Counted from the first letter of the stretch, positions 34,725 to 44,100 are shown. The stretch: 64,000 bases of DNA from Bacteroidales bacterium (GCA_016290835.1 JAEEVG010000007.1:1-64000); one strand, 5' to 3'. Notes: generated by a model not told the origin, from the sequence alone. Made by a program: numbers and translations.

Positions 34725-35683
34725 ATGTGTTGATGCTCATATTGGCGGCGTTGCTGGACATCGTCCCGGCGGGGAAGGCCTCCCTGCGGCAGCTCCAGCC
34801 CCGCGATTCCATCCTGATCGCCGACCAGCTCGAATATGGTTTCCAGCTGGACAGCGTGCCGGCGGGGACCCCCATCCTCCTGCCGGACTTCAAGGATGTT
34901 TCCAACGACACGCTGACCCTCGTGCGGGGCTGGCAGCTCGATACGACCGCCCGCCTGCGGGTCCGTACCGGCGGACGCAAAGACCGTGAGGAACGCTTCA
35001 ACATCCGGGGCAGCATCGTGATCGCCCCCTTCGAGGAGGGACACTACAGCCTTCCCCCCATCCCGGTGCTCTGCGGGCGGGACACCCTGCTCTTCGAGGC
35101 CCTGGAGATGGACGTGAAGACGATGCCGGTCGATACGGCCACCTTCGTCATCCACGACATCAAGGACCAGATCCGCTATCCGCTGACCCTGCGGGAACTC
35201 CTGCCGTGGATCGCGGCGGTCTGGCTGCTCGCCGTGCTGGTGATCTTCCTGATCTGCCTGGCGGATGCCCGGCGGCGGCGTGTCAAGGGGGTGGATGCGC
35301 CCCGGGATCCGGCCTACATCGTGGCGTTGCGTGCACTGGACAAGTGGCGCGGCGACAAGCACTGGGCGCCGGAGAAGCAGAAAGCGTTCTATTCGGGAAT
35401 CACCGATACCCTGAAGATCTATATCGAAGACCGCTTCGGCATCGATGCGCCGGAGATGACCACCGCCGAGCTCTTTACCGCCCTCGAGGCGGCGGAGGAC
35501 CTGCCGGCGGATCTCCGCGAGGAGCTGAAGGGCGTGTTCGAGTGCGCCGACTTCGTCAAATTCGCCAAGCACGTGGCCTCCGGGCAGGAGAATGCCCGTG
35601 CCCTGCCGACGGCCGTGCGCTTTGTCACTTCCACCTATCAGACTGCGCTTGAGGAGGAGCCGGAACAGGAGCATGAACTTTGA
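34721..35683 (+). CDS. Membrane protein of the Bat operon, function unknown
   Basis: A 320-residue protein between the DUF58 gene and batA, a position occupied by an unnamed gene in many Bacteroidota Bat operons. It has a weak N-terminal signal-like segment (MNVLMLILAALLDIVPAG), a beta-rich periplasmic part (about 25-150), one clear membrane helix (about 166-188, IAAVWLLAVLVIFLICLAD) followed by Arg-rich residues, and a helical cytoplasmic C-terminal part with an acidic end. DUF4381-like architecture is plausible. It overlaps both neighbours (4 bp upstream, 11 bp with batA), so translation is coupled. Confidence 0.85.
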   Translation: MNVLMLILAALLDIVPAGKASLRQLQPRDSILIADQLEYGFQLDSVPAGTPILLPDFKDVSNDTLTLVRGWQLDTTARLRVRTGGRKDREERFNIRGSIVIAPFEEGHYSLPPIPVLCGRDTLLFEALEMDVKTMPVDTATFVIHDIKDQIRYPLTLRELLPWIAAVWLLAVLVIFLICLADARRRRVKGVDAPRDPAYIVALRALDKWRGDKHWAPEKQKAFYSGITDTLKIYIEDRFGIDAPEMTTAELFTALEAAEDLPADLREELKGVFECADFVKFAKHVASGQENARALPTAVRFVTSTYQTALEEEPEQEHEL

Positions 35684-36656
35684 GTATCCCGCCCTCCTGT
35701 GGCTGCTTGCGGTGCCGCTGCTGCTCGTCGGACTCTACCTCTGGCGTGAACTCGCCGAGCGGCGTCCGCACCTGCGGGTTTCGACTGCGGCTCCCTGGCT
35801 GCAGGGCGGCGGAACGGCCCTCGCGGTGCTGCGCCACGTCCCCTTCGCCCTGCGCATCGCCGCACTGAGCCTGATCGTGGTCGCCCTGGCGCGGCCGCGT
35901 TCCTCGACCGAGGTGGAGAAGGTGGATACCGAGGGGATCGACATCGTCTTCGCGATGGACGTATCCTCGAGTATGCTGGCCCGGGACTTCAACCCCGACC
36001 GCATCAGCGCGGCCAAGGACATCGCCATCGAGTTCATCTCCCAGCGCCCCTCCGACCGGATGGGCATCGTGGTCTTCGCGGGCGAGAGCTATACGCAATG
36101 CCCCCTGACCACCGACCGCGCCACCCTCATCAACCTGATGAAGGAGGTGCAGACCGACCTGATCGAGGACGGTACCGCCATCGGCAACGGCCTTGCCACG
36201 GCGGTGGCCCGGATGATGGATTCCGAGGCGCCGAGCCGGGTGGTGATCCTGCTGACGGACGGTGTCAACAACAGCGGCGAGGTGGCCCCGCAGATGGCCG
36301 CCGAGATCGCCAAGACCTACGGCGTGCGGGTTTATACGATCGGCGTCGGAGCCAACGGGATGGCACCTTATCCGGTGATGACCCCCTGGGGCGTGGAAAT
36401 GCAGAATGTCCCGGTGGAGATCGACGAGGAGCTGCTCAAGGACATTTCCTCGTCCACGGGCGGGCGGTATTTCCGGGCCACGGACAATACCAAACTCGCC
36501 GAGATTTATTCCGAGATCAACAAGATGGAGAAGGCCCGCACCTCGGTGGACAGCTTCCCCGTCTATAAAGAATTGTTCGGGCGTTTCGGCCTGGCGGCCC
36601 TCATCTGCCTGCTGCTCGAGCTTATCGTGGGACTTTTAATCAGGAGGTTGCCGTAA
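35673..36656 (+). CDS. batA: BatA, von Willebrand factor A domain membrane protein
   Basis: A 327-residue protein. Helices near the N terminus (MNFEYPALLWLLAVPLLLVGLYLW and a second at about 58-78) and at the C terminus (about 303-325) frame a VWA domain with MIDAS residues DVSSS (in VFAMDVSSSMLARDF), a Thr in PLTTDRATL and Asp in LLTDGVNNSG. The start is the ATG giving MNFEYP, 11 bp inside the previous gene; the open frame extends further but has no helix or family match. It likely forms a complex with BatB in the inner membrane. Confidence 0.95.
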   Translation: MNFEYPALLWLLAVPLLLVGLYLWRELAERRPHLRVSTAAPWLQGGGTALAVLRHVPFALRIAALSLIVVALARPRSSTEVEKVDTEGIDIVFAMDVSSSMLARDFNPDRISAAKDIAIEFISQRPSDRMGIVVFAGESYTQCPLTTDRATLINLMKEVQTDLIEDGTAIGNGLATAVARMMDSEAPSRVVILLTDGVNNSGEVAPQMAAEIAKTYGVRVYTIGVGANGMAPYPVMTPWGVEMQNVPVEIDEELLKDISSSTGGRYFRATDNTKLAEIYSEINKMEKARTSVDSFPVYKELFGRFGLAALICLLLELIVGLLIRRLP

Positions 36657-37657
36657 TGTTGCTCTTTGCCAGACCCCAGTATTTGTGGCTGCTGCTGCTC
36701 GTGCCGGTGATCTTGATCGGCTATGCGCTGCTGCGCCGCCGCCGGAAGCGCCGCGTGCAGCGTTTCGGCGACGAGACGCTGGTCCGCGCGCTGATGCCCT
36801 CCTGGTCGTCCTCGAAAGGCTGGTGGCGCACCGCCCTGTTCTGCCTGGGCCTGGTCTGCTTCGCGATCGGCCTGAGCCGGCCGCTGATCGGCGCCAAGCT
36901 GGTGGAGCGGGAGACCAAGGGTGCGGAGATCATGATCTGCCTGGACGTGTCCAACTCGATGCTCGCACAGGATTATTCGCCGGACCGCCTGTCCCGGGCC
37001 AAGCTGGCGATCTCCCGCATCGTGGACAAGCTGCAGGGCGACCGGATCGGCCTCATCATCTTCGCTGGCACTTCCTTCGTTCAGCTGCCGATTACCACGG
37101 ACTATGTGTCCGCCAAGATGTTCCTGAACTCCATCGACACCCAGTCGGTGCCGGTGCAGGGTACGGCCATCGGCGAGGCGATCCGGACGGCGGCCAAGGG
37201 TTTCAGCCTCCAGAGCGAGAAGAGCCGGGCGATCATCGTGATCACCGACGGCGAGAACCACGAAGACGACGCCGTGGACGTGGCGCGCCAGGTGGGCGAG
37301 ACCGGCATCCGCATCTACACCATCGGTGTGGGCTCCGTGCAGGGCCAGCCCATCCCCAAGGACGGCGAGTTGATGAAGGACAAGGACGGCAACATCGTCG
37401 TGACCCGCCTCGACGAGGAGACGCTCAAGCGCATCGCCTCGGTCGGAAACGGCGCCTATGTCCACGCGGGCGGCGAGGAGTTCGGGCTCAATCCCATCCT
37501 CGACGAGATCCGCAAACTGGAGGACGAGCGCTTCAATTCGGTGGTCTTCGAGGAGTATGACGAGCAGTATATGTATTTCTTCGCCGCGGCGCTGTTCTTC
37601 TTCGTGCTGGAGATGCTCCTCGGCGAACGCAGGCCCAAAAAGAGATTGTTCGAATGA
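36656..37657 (+). CDS. batB: BatB, von Willebrand factor A domain membrane protein
   Basis: A 333-residue paralogue of BatA with the same plan: an N-terminal helix (MLLFARPQYLWLLLLVPVIL), a second helix at about 60-78, a VWA domain with MIDAS DVSNS (ICLDVSNSMLAQDY), QLPITTDYVSA and VITDGENHEDD, and a C-terminal helix (YMYFFAAALFFFVLEMLLG). Its start overlaps the batA stop (TAATG) and its stop overlaps the batC start (ATGA). Confidence 0.95.
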   Translation: MLLFARPQYLWLLLLVPVILIGYALLRRRRKRRVQRFGDETLVRALMPSWSSSKGWWRTALFCLGLVCFAIGLSRPLIGAKLVERETKGAEIMICLDVSNSMLAQDYSPDRLSRAKLAISRIVDKLQGDRIGLIIFAGTSFVQLPITTDYVSAKMFLNSIDTQSVPVQGTAIGEAIRTAAKGFSLQSEKSRAIIVITDGENHEDDAVDVARQVGETGIRIYTIGVGSVQGQPIPKDGELMKDKDGNIVVTRLDEETLKRIASVGNGAYVHAGGEEFGLNPILDEIRKLEDERFNSVVFEEYDEQYMYFFAAALFFFVLEMLLGERRPKKRLFE

Positions 37658-38373
37658 AAAGATATGGTTTTACGCTCCTGCTGCTGATGCTCTGCAGCCT
37701 GTCCGCCTTCGCCCAGGTGGATAAGCATGACGTCCGCGCCGGGAACCGCAAGTTCCGCAAGGATCGTTTCAAGGAGGCGGAGATCGACTATCGCAAGGCG
37801 GCGGTCAAGGATTCCACCTCGCTGGCGGCGCAGTATAACCTGGCCTCGGCCCTGTACCGCCAGCAGGACTATGCCGGCGCCACCCAGGCGCTCGCCACGG
37901 TGAAGGAGCGGCCGGACCTGCCGGCCCGGTATCATTTCAACACGGGCGACGCGGCCTGCCGGCAGAAAGACTGGCAGGCGGCCGTGGACGCTTTCAAGGC
38001 GGCCCTGCTCCTGGACCCGGGCGATCTGGAGGCCAAGGAGAACTACATCTACGCCAAGAAGATGCTCGAGAACCAGCAGGGCGGCGGTGGCGGCGCCCAG
38101 GACCAGGATCAACAGCAGCAGAATCAAGATCAGGACCAGGACCAGAACCAGAACCAGGACCAGGACCAGAACGATCAGCAGCAGAACCCTGACCAGGATC
38201 AGGATGATCAGCAGGACCAGCAGGACCAGCAGAATCAGGAGCCCCGGATCTCCCCCCAGCAGGCACAGCAACTGCTCCGCGCCATCCAGGCCAAGGAACG
38301 GGAGACCCAGGACAAGGTGAACAAGGAGAAGGCGGCGCTGCTGAAGTCCCGTCAGAAAGAAAAGAATTGGTGA
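37654..38373 (+). CDS. batC: BatC, secreted tetratricopeptide-repeat protein
   Basis: A 239-residue protein with a signal peptide (MKRYGFTLLLLMLCSLSAFAQ), three TPR-like units (about 25-140, for example AQYNLASALYRQQDYAGATQAL and the following helix pairs) and a striking low-complexity stretch of about 50 residues (145-197) made almost wholly of Gln, Asp and Asn, encoded by short CAG/GAC/AAC repeats. The C terminus is a charged helix. TPR repeats suggest a scaffold for BatA, BatB and BatD in the periplasm. Confidence 0.93.
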   Translation: MKRYGFTLLLLMLCSLSAFAQVDKHDVRAGNRKFRKDRFKEAEIDYRKAAVKDSTSLAAQYNLASALYRQQDYAGATQALATVKERPDLPARYHFNTGDAACRQKDWQAAVDAFKAALLLDPGDLEAKENYIYAKKMLENQQGGGGGAQDQDQQQQNQDQDQDQNQNQDQDQNDQQQNPDQDQDDQQDQQDQQNQEPRISPQQAQQLLRAIQAKERETQDKVNKEKAALLKSRQKEKNW

Positions 38374-40994
38374 TGAAGAAATTGACAGCATTTCTCGCGG
38401 CCCTGGGGCTTGCCCTGGCCGCCTACGGCCAGACCTCCATCAAGGTCCAGGCGCCGAATCTCGTCGGCGTGAACGAACAGTTCAACGTGACCTTCATCGT
38501 CAGCGGCGACCACGCGCCGACCGATTTCCAGTGGGAGGTCGGGAATGATTTCCAGCTGGTGTGGGGCCCGCAGAAGGGCACGTCCACCTCGGTCAGCATC
38601 GTGAACGGCAAGAGCACCCGCTCTTCGCAGACCACCTATACCTATGTCCTGCTCCCGAAGAATACCGGCCGCTTCCAGCTCGCCGCCGCCGAGGCGACGG
38701 TCCGGGGAGAGAAACTGAGCTCCTCCCGCCCGACCGTGGAGGTCGTGACCGACGGGGCCGCCGCCCAGGACCAGGGCCAGGGGCAGGGCGGTCAGGGGGG
38801 CCGGGGCTCGCAAGGCGCCCAGGGTGCCGCCCAGACCGGTACGGTCTCCTCGGACGATCTGTTCCTGCGCCTGTCTTTCAGCAAGCGCGACGTGATGGTG
38901 GGTGAATCGCTCACGGCTACCCTCAAGCTCTACCAGCGGGTCAACATCGCGGGCTTCGAGGATGCCAAGTTTCCGGATTTCAACGGATTCTGGAGCCAGG
39001 AAGTCCAGGCTCCGACCAACATCGAGTTCCGTCGGGAGAACCTCGGCGACAAGATCTACAACACCGCCGTGCTCCGCAGCTGGAACCTCGTGCCCCAGCG
39101 CGCCGGAGAGATCAAGGTAGACGGAGCCGAACTGGTGTGCCTGGTCAATATTCTCACCCCACGTCCTTCGACAGGCAGCATCTTCGACTCCTTCTTCCAG
39201 GATGACTACCAGACCATACGCAAGCGGATCTCCACCGCACCCGTGACCATCCGCGTGAGCAGCCTGCCCGCCGGGGCTCCGGCCTCGTTCGGAGGCGGTG
39301 TGGGCTCGTTCAAGATGAGCGCCGCGCTCACACGTGATTCGCTCGTGACCCACGACGCCGCTTCGCTGCGGGTGACCGTGACCGGTACCGGCAACCTCTC
39401 CCTGCTCGAAGCCCCGAAAATCAGTTTTCCGCCGGATTTCGAGGTCTATGACGTCAAGATCTCCGACGTCTCGGGTGGCAAGGTGTTCGAATACCCCTTC
39501 ATTCCGCGCAGCTACGGCGATTTCACCATTGGTCCCGTTCAGTACAGCTATTTCGACATCGGATCCCGGAAATACGTGACCCTCGAGAGTCCCGCGCTCC
39601 CGATCAAGGTCGGCCGGGGCAGCGGCGAGACTCCTTCCGGCGGCGCCGTCCAGGTGGCTCCGGGCGTGAACCGCAAAGATGTGCGGGACGTGGGCAGCGA
39701 CATCCGCTTCATCGCCACCAAGACACCTTCGCTCGTCCCGGTGGGACATTTCTTCGTGGGCTCGACCGCCTTCTGGATCCTCTGCGCACTGCTGCTCGCG
39801 CTCGCTGCAGCCCTCTGGGCGGCCTTGCGCAAACTGGCCGCACGACGCTCCGACGTGGTGGGCACCAAGAGCCGCGGGGCCACCAAGATGGCCCGCAAAC
39901 GCCTCGCGCAGGCCGGAGGCTTCCTCAAGAGCGACCTTTATTCCGCTTTCTATGAGGAGCTGCACCGGGCCCTGCTGGGATTTGTCTCCGACAAACTCAA
40001 CCTCGATGCCTCCGATATGTCCAAGGAAAACATCTCCGCCCGCCTCGTGCAGGACGGTGTGCCCGAGGGGCTGGCGGCCGACTTCGTCTCTCTGATCGAC
40101 GCCTGCGAATATGCCCGCTATTCCCCGGATGCGGGTCACGAGGCGATGAATACCCATTTTGAGAAGGCGGTCGGCGTGATCTCCGCCATCGACGAAAGTA
40201 TGAGAAGAGTACGCAAGAGTCCCGGCGGGGCCGCCGCCCTGCTCCTGCTCTGCCTGCTGCTGCCCGCGCACCGGGCGGCGGCCCAGCAGACGGCATACAC
40301 CGATTCCCTCTGGACGGCCGGCGTGACCGCCTATACCGACGGCGACTGGGCCGGGGCCGCCAAGGCCTGGACGGCCCTGCGGGCGGCCGGGCTGGAATCG
40401 CCCGAACTGTATTACAATCTCGGCAACGCCTGTTTCAAGCAGGACGACCTCGCCCACGCCATCCTCAACTACGAGCGTGCGCTCAAGCTCGACCCGTCCT
40501 ATTCGGATGCGCGCTTCAACCTTGAGTTCGCGCAGGGTTTCGTGCAGGACAAGATCGAGGCCGTGCCGGAATTCTTCCTGGAACAGTGGGGCCGCAAGGC
40601 CTGCTGGCTGCTGCCTTCGGATACCTGGGCGGTGCTCTTCGTGGTGCTGCTCGCCGTCTGCCTGGGCTGCGTGCTGCTCTTCCTGCTGGGCGGCCGCACG
40701 GGCGTCCGGCGCACCGGCTTCATCTGCGCCATCGTCGCGCTGGTGCTCGCGCTGCTCTGCCTGGATTTCGCCTTCTGGCAGCGGACGGACTACCGCAAGG
40801 CGGACGGCGCCATCGTGACGCGGCCCGTGACCACGGTGCAGAGTTCCCCGGGCCGTGATTCGGCCAAAGACCTCTTCGTGCTCCACGAGGGCACCAAGGT
40901 CAAACTCCTCGACGAGGTGGGCAGCTGGCGCAATATTGAACTTGCCGACGGCCGCCAGGGCTGGCTCCCCGCCGAAGACCTCGAAGTCATCTGA
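38373..40994 (+). CDS. BatD-BatE fusion protein
   Basis: An 873-residue ORF joining two normally separate proteins. Residues 1-609 are BatD: a signal peptide (MKKLTAFLAALGLALAAYGQ), oxygen-tolerance beta-domains, a Gln/Gly-rich linker (about 130-152), a membrane helix at about 457-480 and a cytoplasmic helical end. Residues 610-873 are BatE: an internal Met followed by a signal-peptide-like segment (RRVRKSPGGAAALLLLCLLL), TPR units (LYYNLGNACFKQDDLAHAILNYERALKLDPS), two helices (about 715-735 and 748-768) and a C-terminal SH3-like domain. The start ATG overlaps the batC stop (TGATG). Internal initiation at 40200 is possible. Confidence 0.9.
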   Translation: MKKLTAFLAALGLALAAYGQTSIKVQAPNLVGVNEQFNVTFIVSGDHAPTDFQWEVGNDFQLVWGPQKGTSTSVSIVNGKSTRSSQTTYTYVLLPKNTGRFQLAAAEATVRGEKLSSSRPTVEVVTDGAAAQDQGQGQGGQGGRGSQGAQGAAQTGTVSSDDLFLRLSFSKRDVMVGESLTATLKLYQRVNIAGFEDAKFPDFNGFWSQEVQAPTNIEFRRENLGDKIYNTAVLRSWNLVPQRAGEIKVDGAELVCLVNILTPRPSTGSIFDSFFQDDYQTIRKRISTAPVTIRVSSLPAGAPASFGGGVGSFKMSAALTRDSLVTHDAASLRVTVTGTGNLSLLEAPKISFPPDFEVYDVKISDVSGGKVFEYPFIPRSYGDFTIGPVQYSYFDIGSRKYVTLESPALPIKVGRGSGETPSGGAVQVAPGVNRKDVRDVGSDIRFIATKTPSLVPVGHFFVGSTAFWILCALLLALAAALWAALRKLAARRSDVVGTKSRGATKMARKRLAQAGGFLKSDLYSAFYEELHRALLGFVSDKLNLDASDMSKENISARLVQDGVPEGLAADFVSLIDACEYARYSPDAGHEAMNTHFEKAVGVISAIDESMRRVRKSPGGAAALLLLCLLLPAHRAAAQQTAYTDSLWTAGVTAYTDGDWAGAAKAWTALRAAGLESPELYYNLGNACFKQDDLAHAILNYERALKLDPSYSDARFNLEFAQGFVQDKIEAVPEFFLEQWGRKACWLLPSDTWAVLFVVLLAVCLGCVLLFLLGGRTGVRRTGFICAIVALVLALLCLDFAFWQRTDYRKADGAIVTRPVTTVQSSPGRDSAKDLFVLHEGTKVKLLDEVGSWRNIELADGRQGWLPAEDLEVI

Positions 40995-41013
40995 GCAGCC
41001 TCCTTAAAACGAT

Positions 41014-42675
41014 ATGATTATGAAACGCCTGCTTCCCCTACTGCTTCTCTCCCTGCTGCCGCTCCTGCCGTTGCATGCGCGCAGCCAAAAGACGCGCGAG
41101 CTCAGCATCGAGATTTCCATCAACCCCGCCGGCGACGCCGTGGTCCACGAACACTGGGACGTGGACACGGGCGACGAGATATCCGAGTGGTACCTGGTCC
41201 GCAAGAACCTCGACAACATCCGCATCTCCGGTTTCCGGGTGTATGATGGCGAAGAGCCCCTGGAGGACGACGGGGAATGGGAGGTGGACCGGACCCGGGA
41301 AGAGAAGGCCGGCCGCTACGGGATCGTCCACGATGCGGACGGCCTGGAGCTCTGCTGGGGCATCGGGGAACCCGGTGACCATCTTTTCCACGTCCGTTAT
41401 GTGATGGAGCGCGCCGTCGAATCGCTCCACGACTTTGACGTCCTCCGCCTGCAGGTCGTATCGCCCGGACTGGCCTCCCCGCCGGAGCACCTGCGCATCC
41501 GCATCCAGGCGGACCAGGCCCAGCTCGACACGGCTTCGACCCATTTCTGGGGCTTCGGCTTCAAGGGGAAATCCTCCGTGGAGGATGGTGCGATCGTGTT
41601 CGAATCGTCGGAGGCCCTGGACCCGGATAACTACGCGGTCGTGCTGCTGCGCTTCGTCAAGGGCCTGTTCGACTCGCCGACCGTGCTGGATATCGATTTC
41701 CAGGAGGTCCTGGACCAGGCGATGGAAGGCGCCTTCTTCGGCGAGAAGAAAGAAAAAGATCCCGTGGGAACGGCCATCGCCTTGATCCTCACGGCCCTGG
41801 CGATGTATTTCCTGTTCATCCGGCCCTTCGTCCGCGCCTTCCGGAAAGCCTTCCTCAAACTTGGATTCAAGCCCAAGGAGGCCCCGTGGTTCCGCGACGT
41901 CCCCTTCGCGGGCGACCTGCAGATGGCCGACTACATCCAGTCGAGAAGCAAATCCAAACCCGAGAGCGGCGGCCTGCCGCTGGCGATGATCCTCCGCCTG
42001 GTGCGCCTGGGCTGCCTGGGCGTGACCCGCGAGGCCGAAGGCGCCACCGTGCTCTCCTTCACGGACCGGAACCTGGACCAGGCCTCTCCCGCCGAGCGGG
42101 AGCTCTACGAAATGCTCAAGGAGGCTTCCGGGTCGGATATCCTCCTGCAGGACAAGGAGTTCTCCGAGTGGGCCAAGGCGAACGAGGAGAAACTGTATGA
42201 GTGGTCCACCCGGATGAGCACCGAGGGTGCCGAAGCCTTGGGCAACCAGCATTTCCTCGACCTGAAAAAGTTCTCCCTGACCCCCAAGGGCCGCACCGAG
42301 GCGATGCACCTGTTCGGGCTCAAGAATTTCCTCTCGGACTTCACGCTGCTGGATGTGCGGGAGGCCGCGGAGACCACGCTCTGGCAGGAATATATGGTCT
42401 ACGGCGCCCTGTTCGGCATCACCGACCGGGTGGCCCGGCAGCTCAAGGACATCGATCCCGCGCTCTTCAAGAAGACCTTCAACTGCGATTACAACGACTA
42501 CACCTCCGTGGTGGCGGCCAGCCAGACCATGGCCCGCACGATGGACTCCGCCGTACGCAATGTGGCTTCGCATCTCGGCACGGACGTCTCTGCCGTGAGT
42601 GGCACGGGCGGCTCCATCTCCCTGGGCGGAGGCGGCGGCTTCCACGGCGGCGGCTTCGGCGGCGGCGGGCGCTGA
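41014..42675 (+). CDS. DUF2207 family membrane protein
   Basis: A 553-residue predicted membrane protein. It has a signal peptide (about 1-24), a beta-rich extracytoplasmic DUF2207 domain (about 26-240, with EISEWYLVRKNLDNIRISGF), one clear helix (about 250-268), a cytoplasmic part and a Gly-rich end (GGGGGFHGGGFGGGGR) also typical of this family. It lies 19 bp behind the batD-batE gene, so it seems to be the last gene of the operon, although DUF2207 is not a standard Bat component. The function is unknown. Start could be codon 1 or codon 3 (both ATG). Confidence 0.85.
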   Translation: MIMKRLLPLLLLSLLPLLPLHARSQKTRELSIEISINPAGDAVVHEHWDVDTGDEISEWYLVRKNLDNIRISGFRVYDGEEPLEDDGEWEVDRTREEKAGRYGIVHDADGLELCWGIGEPGDHLFHVRYVMERAVESLHDFDVLRLQVVSPGLASPPEHLRIRIQADQAQLDTASTHFWGFGFKGKSSVEDGAIVFESSEALDPDNYAVVLLRFVKGLFDSPTVLDIDFQEVLDQAMEGAFFGEKKEKDPVGTAIALILTALAMYFLFIRPFVRAFRKAFLKLGFKPKEAPWFRDVPFAGDLQMADYIQSRSKSKPESGGLPLAMILRLVRLGCLGVTREAEGATVLSFTDRNLDQASPAERELYEMLKEASGSDILLQDKEFSEWAKANEEKLYEWSTRMSTEGAEALGNQHFLDLKKFSLTPKGRTEAMHLFGLKNFLSDFTLLDVREAAETTLWQEYMVYGALFGITDRVARQLKDIDPALFKKTFNCDYNDYTSVVAASQTMARTMDSAVRNVASHLGTDVSAVSGTGGSISLGGGGGFHGGGFGGGGR

Positions 42676-42681
42676 TGCGCG

Positions 42682-43383
42682 TTATTCTCCTCTGATCAGA
42701 ATCGGCTCCAGATCGGGGTCGAACGGCTCCTCGGGCTCGTTGAAGGGCTCGAGGAAGGGGTTGCTCCGACGCTCCTGCCCGATGGTGGAAGCGGGGCCGT
42801 GGCCGGGGAAGATGCGGGTCGCGGGGTCGAGCAGGATCAGGCGTTCCATGATGGAACGGATCTCGTCGTCGTAGTCGCTGAAGCGGAAATCCGTACGGCC
42901 GATCGATCCGGCGAAAAGCGTGTCGCCGGTGAACAGGATGCCCGCGCTGCGCTCGAGCCAGCACACCCCGCCGGGCGTATGCCCGGGCGTGGCGATGGCT
43001 TCCAGCTGCATCCCGGCGAGGGTCAGGACCTGCCCGTCCTCTACGTCCGTGGTCCGGAAACGGATTCCGGGGACGTCCAGCCCCAGGCGCCGGGCCATGT
43101 CCGCGCTGTAGGGGAGTACGACCTGTTCGGCGGGGTGCATAAAGACCGGGATGCCGTACCGTTCCTGGAGGGGCTCCACGCCGAAAATATGGTCGAAATG
43201 GCCGTGGGTGAGCAGGATGGCCTCGGGGGTGAGGCCCTCCCGGGCGAGCAGTTCCTCGAGGCCCTGCCGCTCGGCGTTTCCGTAGCAGCCGGGATCGATG
43301 AGCACGCACCGTCCCGGAGTGCCCCAGACCACGTAGGAGCGTTCCTGGAGGAGATTGAAAGTGAGGGGGCGGATGTTGAACAT
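42682..43383 (-). CDS. Metallo-beta-lactamase-fold hydrolase (glyoxalase II-like)
   Basis: A 233-residue cytoplasmic hydrolase. The zinc-binding motif THGHFDHIFG (about 60-69), a second His in GHTPGGVCW (about 134) and Asp in FTGDTLFAGSIGRTDF (about 155) are intact, and the final His is in PGHGPAST. This set fits the glyoxalase II-like group that hydrolyses thioesters such as S-lactoylglutathione or related persulfides; the true substrate cannot be read. The 3' end faces the DUF2207 gene with 6 bp between. It is divergent from the first nucleoside kinase gene. Confidence 0.9.
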   Translation of the reverse strand: MFNIRPLTFNLLQERSYVVWGTPGRCVLIDPGCYGNAERQGLEELLAREGLTPEAILLTHGHFDHIFGVEPLQERYGIPVFMHPAEQVVLPYSADMARRLGLDVPGIRFRTTDVEDGQVLTLAGMQLEAIATPGHTPGGVCWLERSAGILFTGDTLFAGSIGRTDFRFSDYDDEIRSIMERLILLDPATRIFPGHGPASTIGQERRSNPFLEPFNEPEEPFDPDLEPILIRGE

Positions 43384-43403
43384 TTCTTTGACGCTTGCAG
43401 TGG

Positions 43404-43411
43404 CAAAATTA
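43404..43411 (-). promoter_or_regulatory. -7 box of the MBL hydrolase gene
   Basis: On the minus strand TAATTTTG matches TAnnTTTG, 20 nt before the ATG. It is divergent from the box of the nucleoside kinase 12 bp away. Confidence 0.55.
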
Positions 43412-43423
43412 CAAAACTTGTAT

Positions 43424-43431
43424 TAAATTTG
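43424..43431 (+). promoter_or_regulatory. -7 box of deoxynucleoside kinase gene 1
   Basis: TAAATTTG matches TAnnTTTG, 20 nt before the ATG at 43452. Confidence 0.55.
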
Positions 43432-43451
43432 TATGATAGCACTAAAATGAA

Positions 43452-44066
43452 ATGCACATCGGTATAGCAGGAAACATCGGCTGCGGCAAGACCACCCTCA
43501 CCCGCAAACTTGCTGAGCACTATGGCTGGACCCCGAAATTCGAGTCCGTGACCTACAATCCCTATCTGGAGGACTACTACAAGGACATCCCCCGCTGGTC
43601 CTACAACCTGGAGACTTATTTCCTCGCGCAGCGATTCCGCGACGTCCTGGAGATCGCCCGTTCCGAGGACGTGATCATCCAGGACCGCACCCTCTTCGAG
43701 GGCGTGGAGATCTTCGTGGCCAACAATCACGCCCTGGGCAACCTGTCCGACCGTGACTACGACACCTACATGCAGCTTTTCCACCTGATGATGTCGATGG
43801 TGAACCCGCCGGATCTGCTCATCTACCTGCGCTGCAGCGTGCCGCACCTGGTGGCCCAGATCCAGAAACGCGGGCGGGACTACGAGCAGACGATGAGCCT
43901 GGAATACCTGACCGGCCTGAACGAGCGCTATGAGAAATGGATCGCGGATTACAAGGGGCGGCTCCTCGTGATCGACGCCGATCAGCTGGACTTCGAGAAC
44001 CGGCCCGAAGACTTTGCCCTCATCACGGACAAGATTGACGCCGAACTGTATGGACTATTCAAATAA
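43452..44066 (+). CDS. Deoxynucleoside kinase (first of a tandem pair)
   Basis: A 204-residue kinase of the deoxyadenosine/deoxyguanosine/deoxycytidine kinase family, which salvages deoxynucleosides to monophosphates. Seen: the P-loop GNIGCGKTT (7-15), the substrate-binding EDYYKDIPRWSYNLETYF stretch, the DRT motif in IIQDRTLFEG and the Arg-rich lid (IQKRGRDYE). It shares about every motif with the gene that follows 34 bp later. The substrate difference between the pair (dA versus dG or dC) cannot be assigned from sequence alone. Confidence 0.93.
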   Translation: MHIGIAGNIGCGKTTLTRKLAEHYGWTPKFESVTYNPYLEDYYKDIPRWSYNLETYFLAQRFRDVLEIARSEDVIIQDRTLFEGVEIFVANNHALGNLSDRDYDTYMQLFHLMMSMVNPPDLLIYLRCSVPHLVAQIQKRGRDYEQTMSLEYLTGLNERYEKWIADYKGRLLVIDADQLDFENRPEDFALITDKIDAELYGLFK

Positions 44067-44072
44067 ATCAAT

Positions 44073-44080
44073 TAACTTTG
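44073..44080 (+). promoter_or_regulatory. -7 box of deoxynucleoside kinase gene 2
   Basis: TAACTTTG matches TAnnTTTG, 20 nt before the ATG at 44101, showing that the second kinase has its own promoter. Confidence 0.6.
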
Positions 44081-44100
44081 TCATTTCTAAATAGAGAGAT

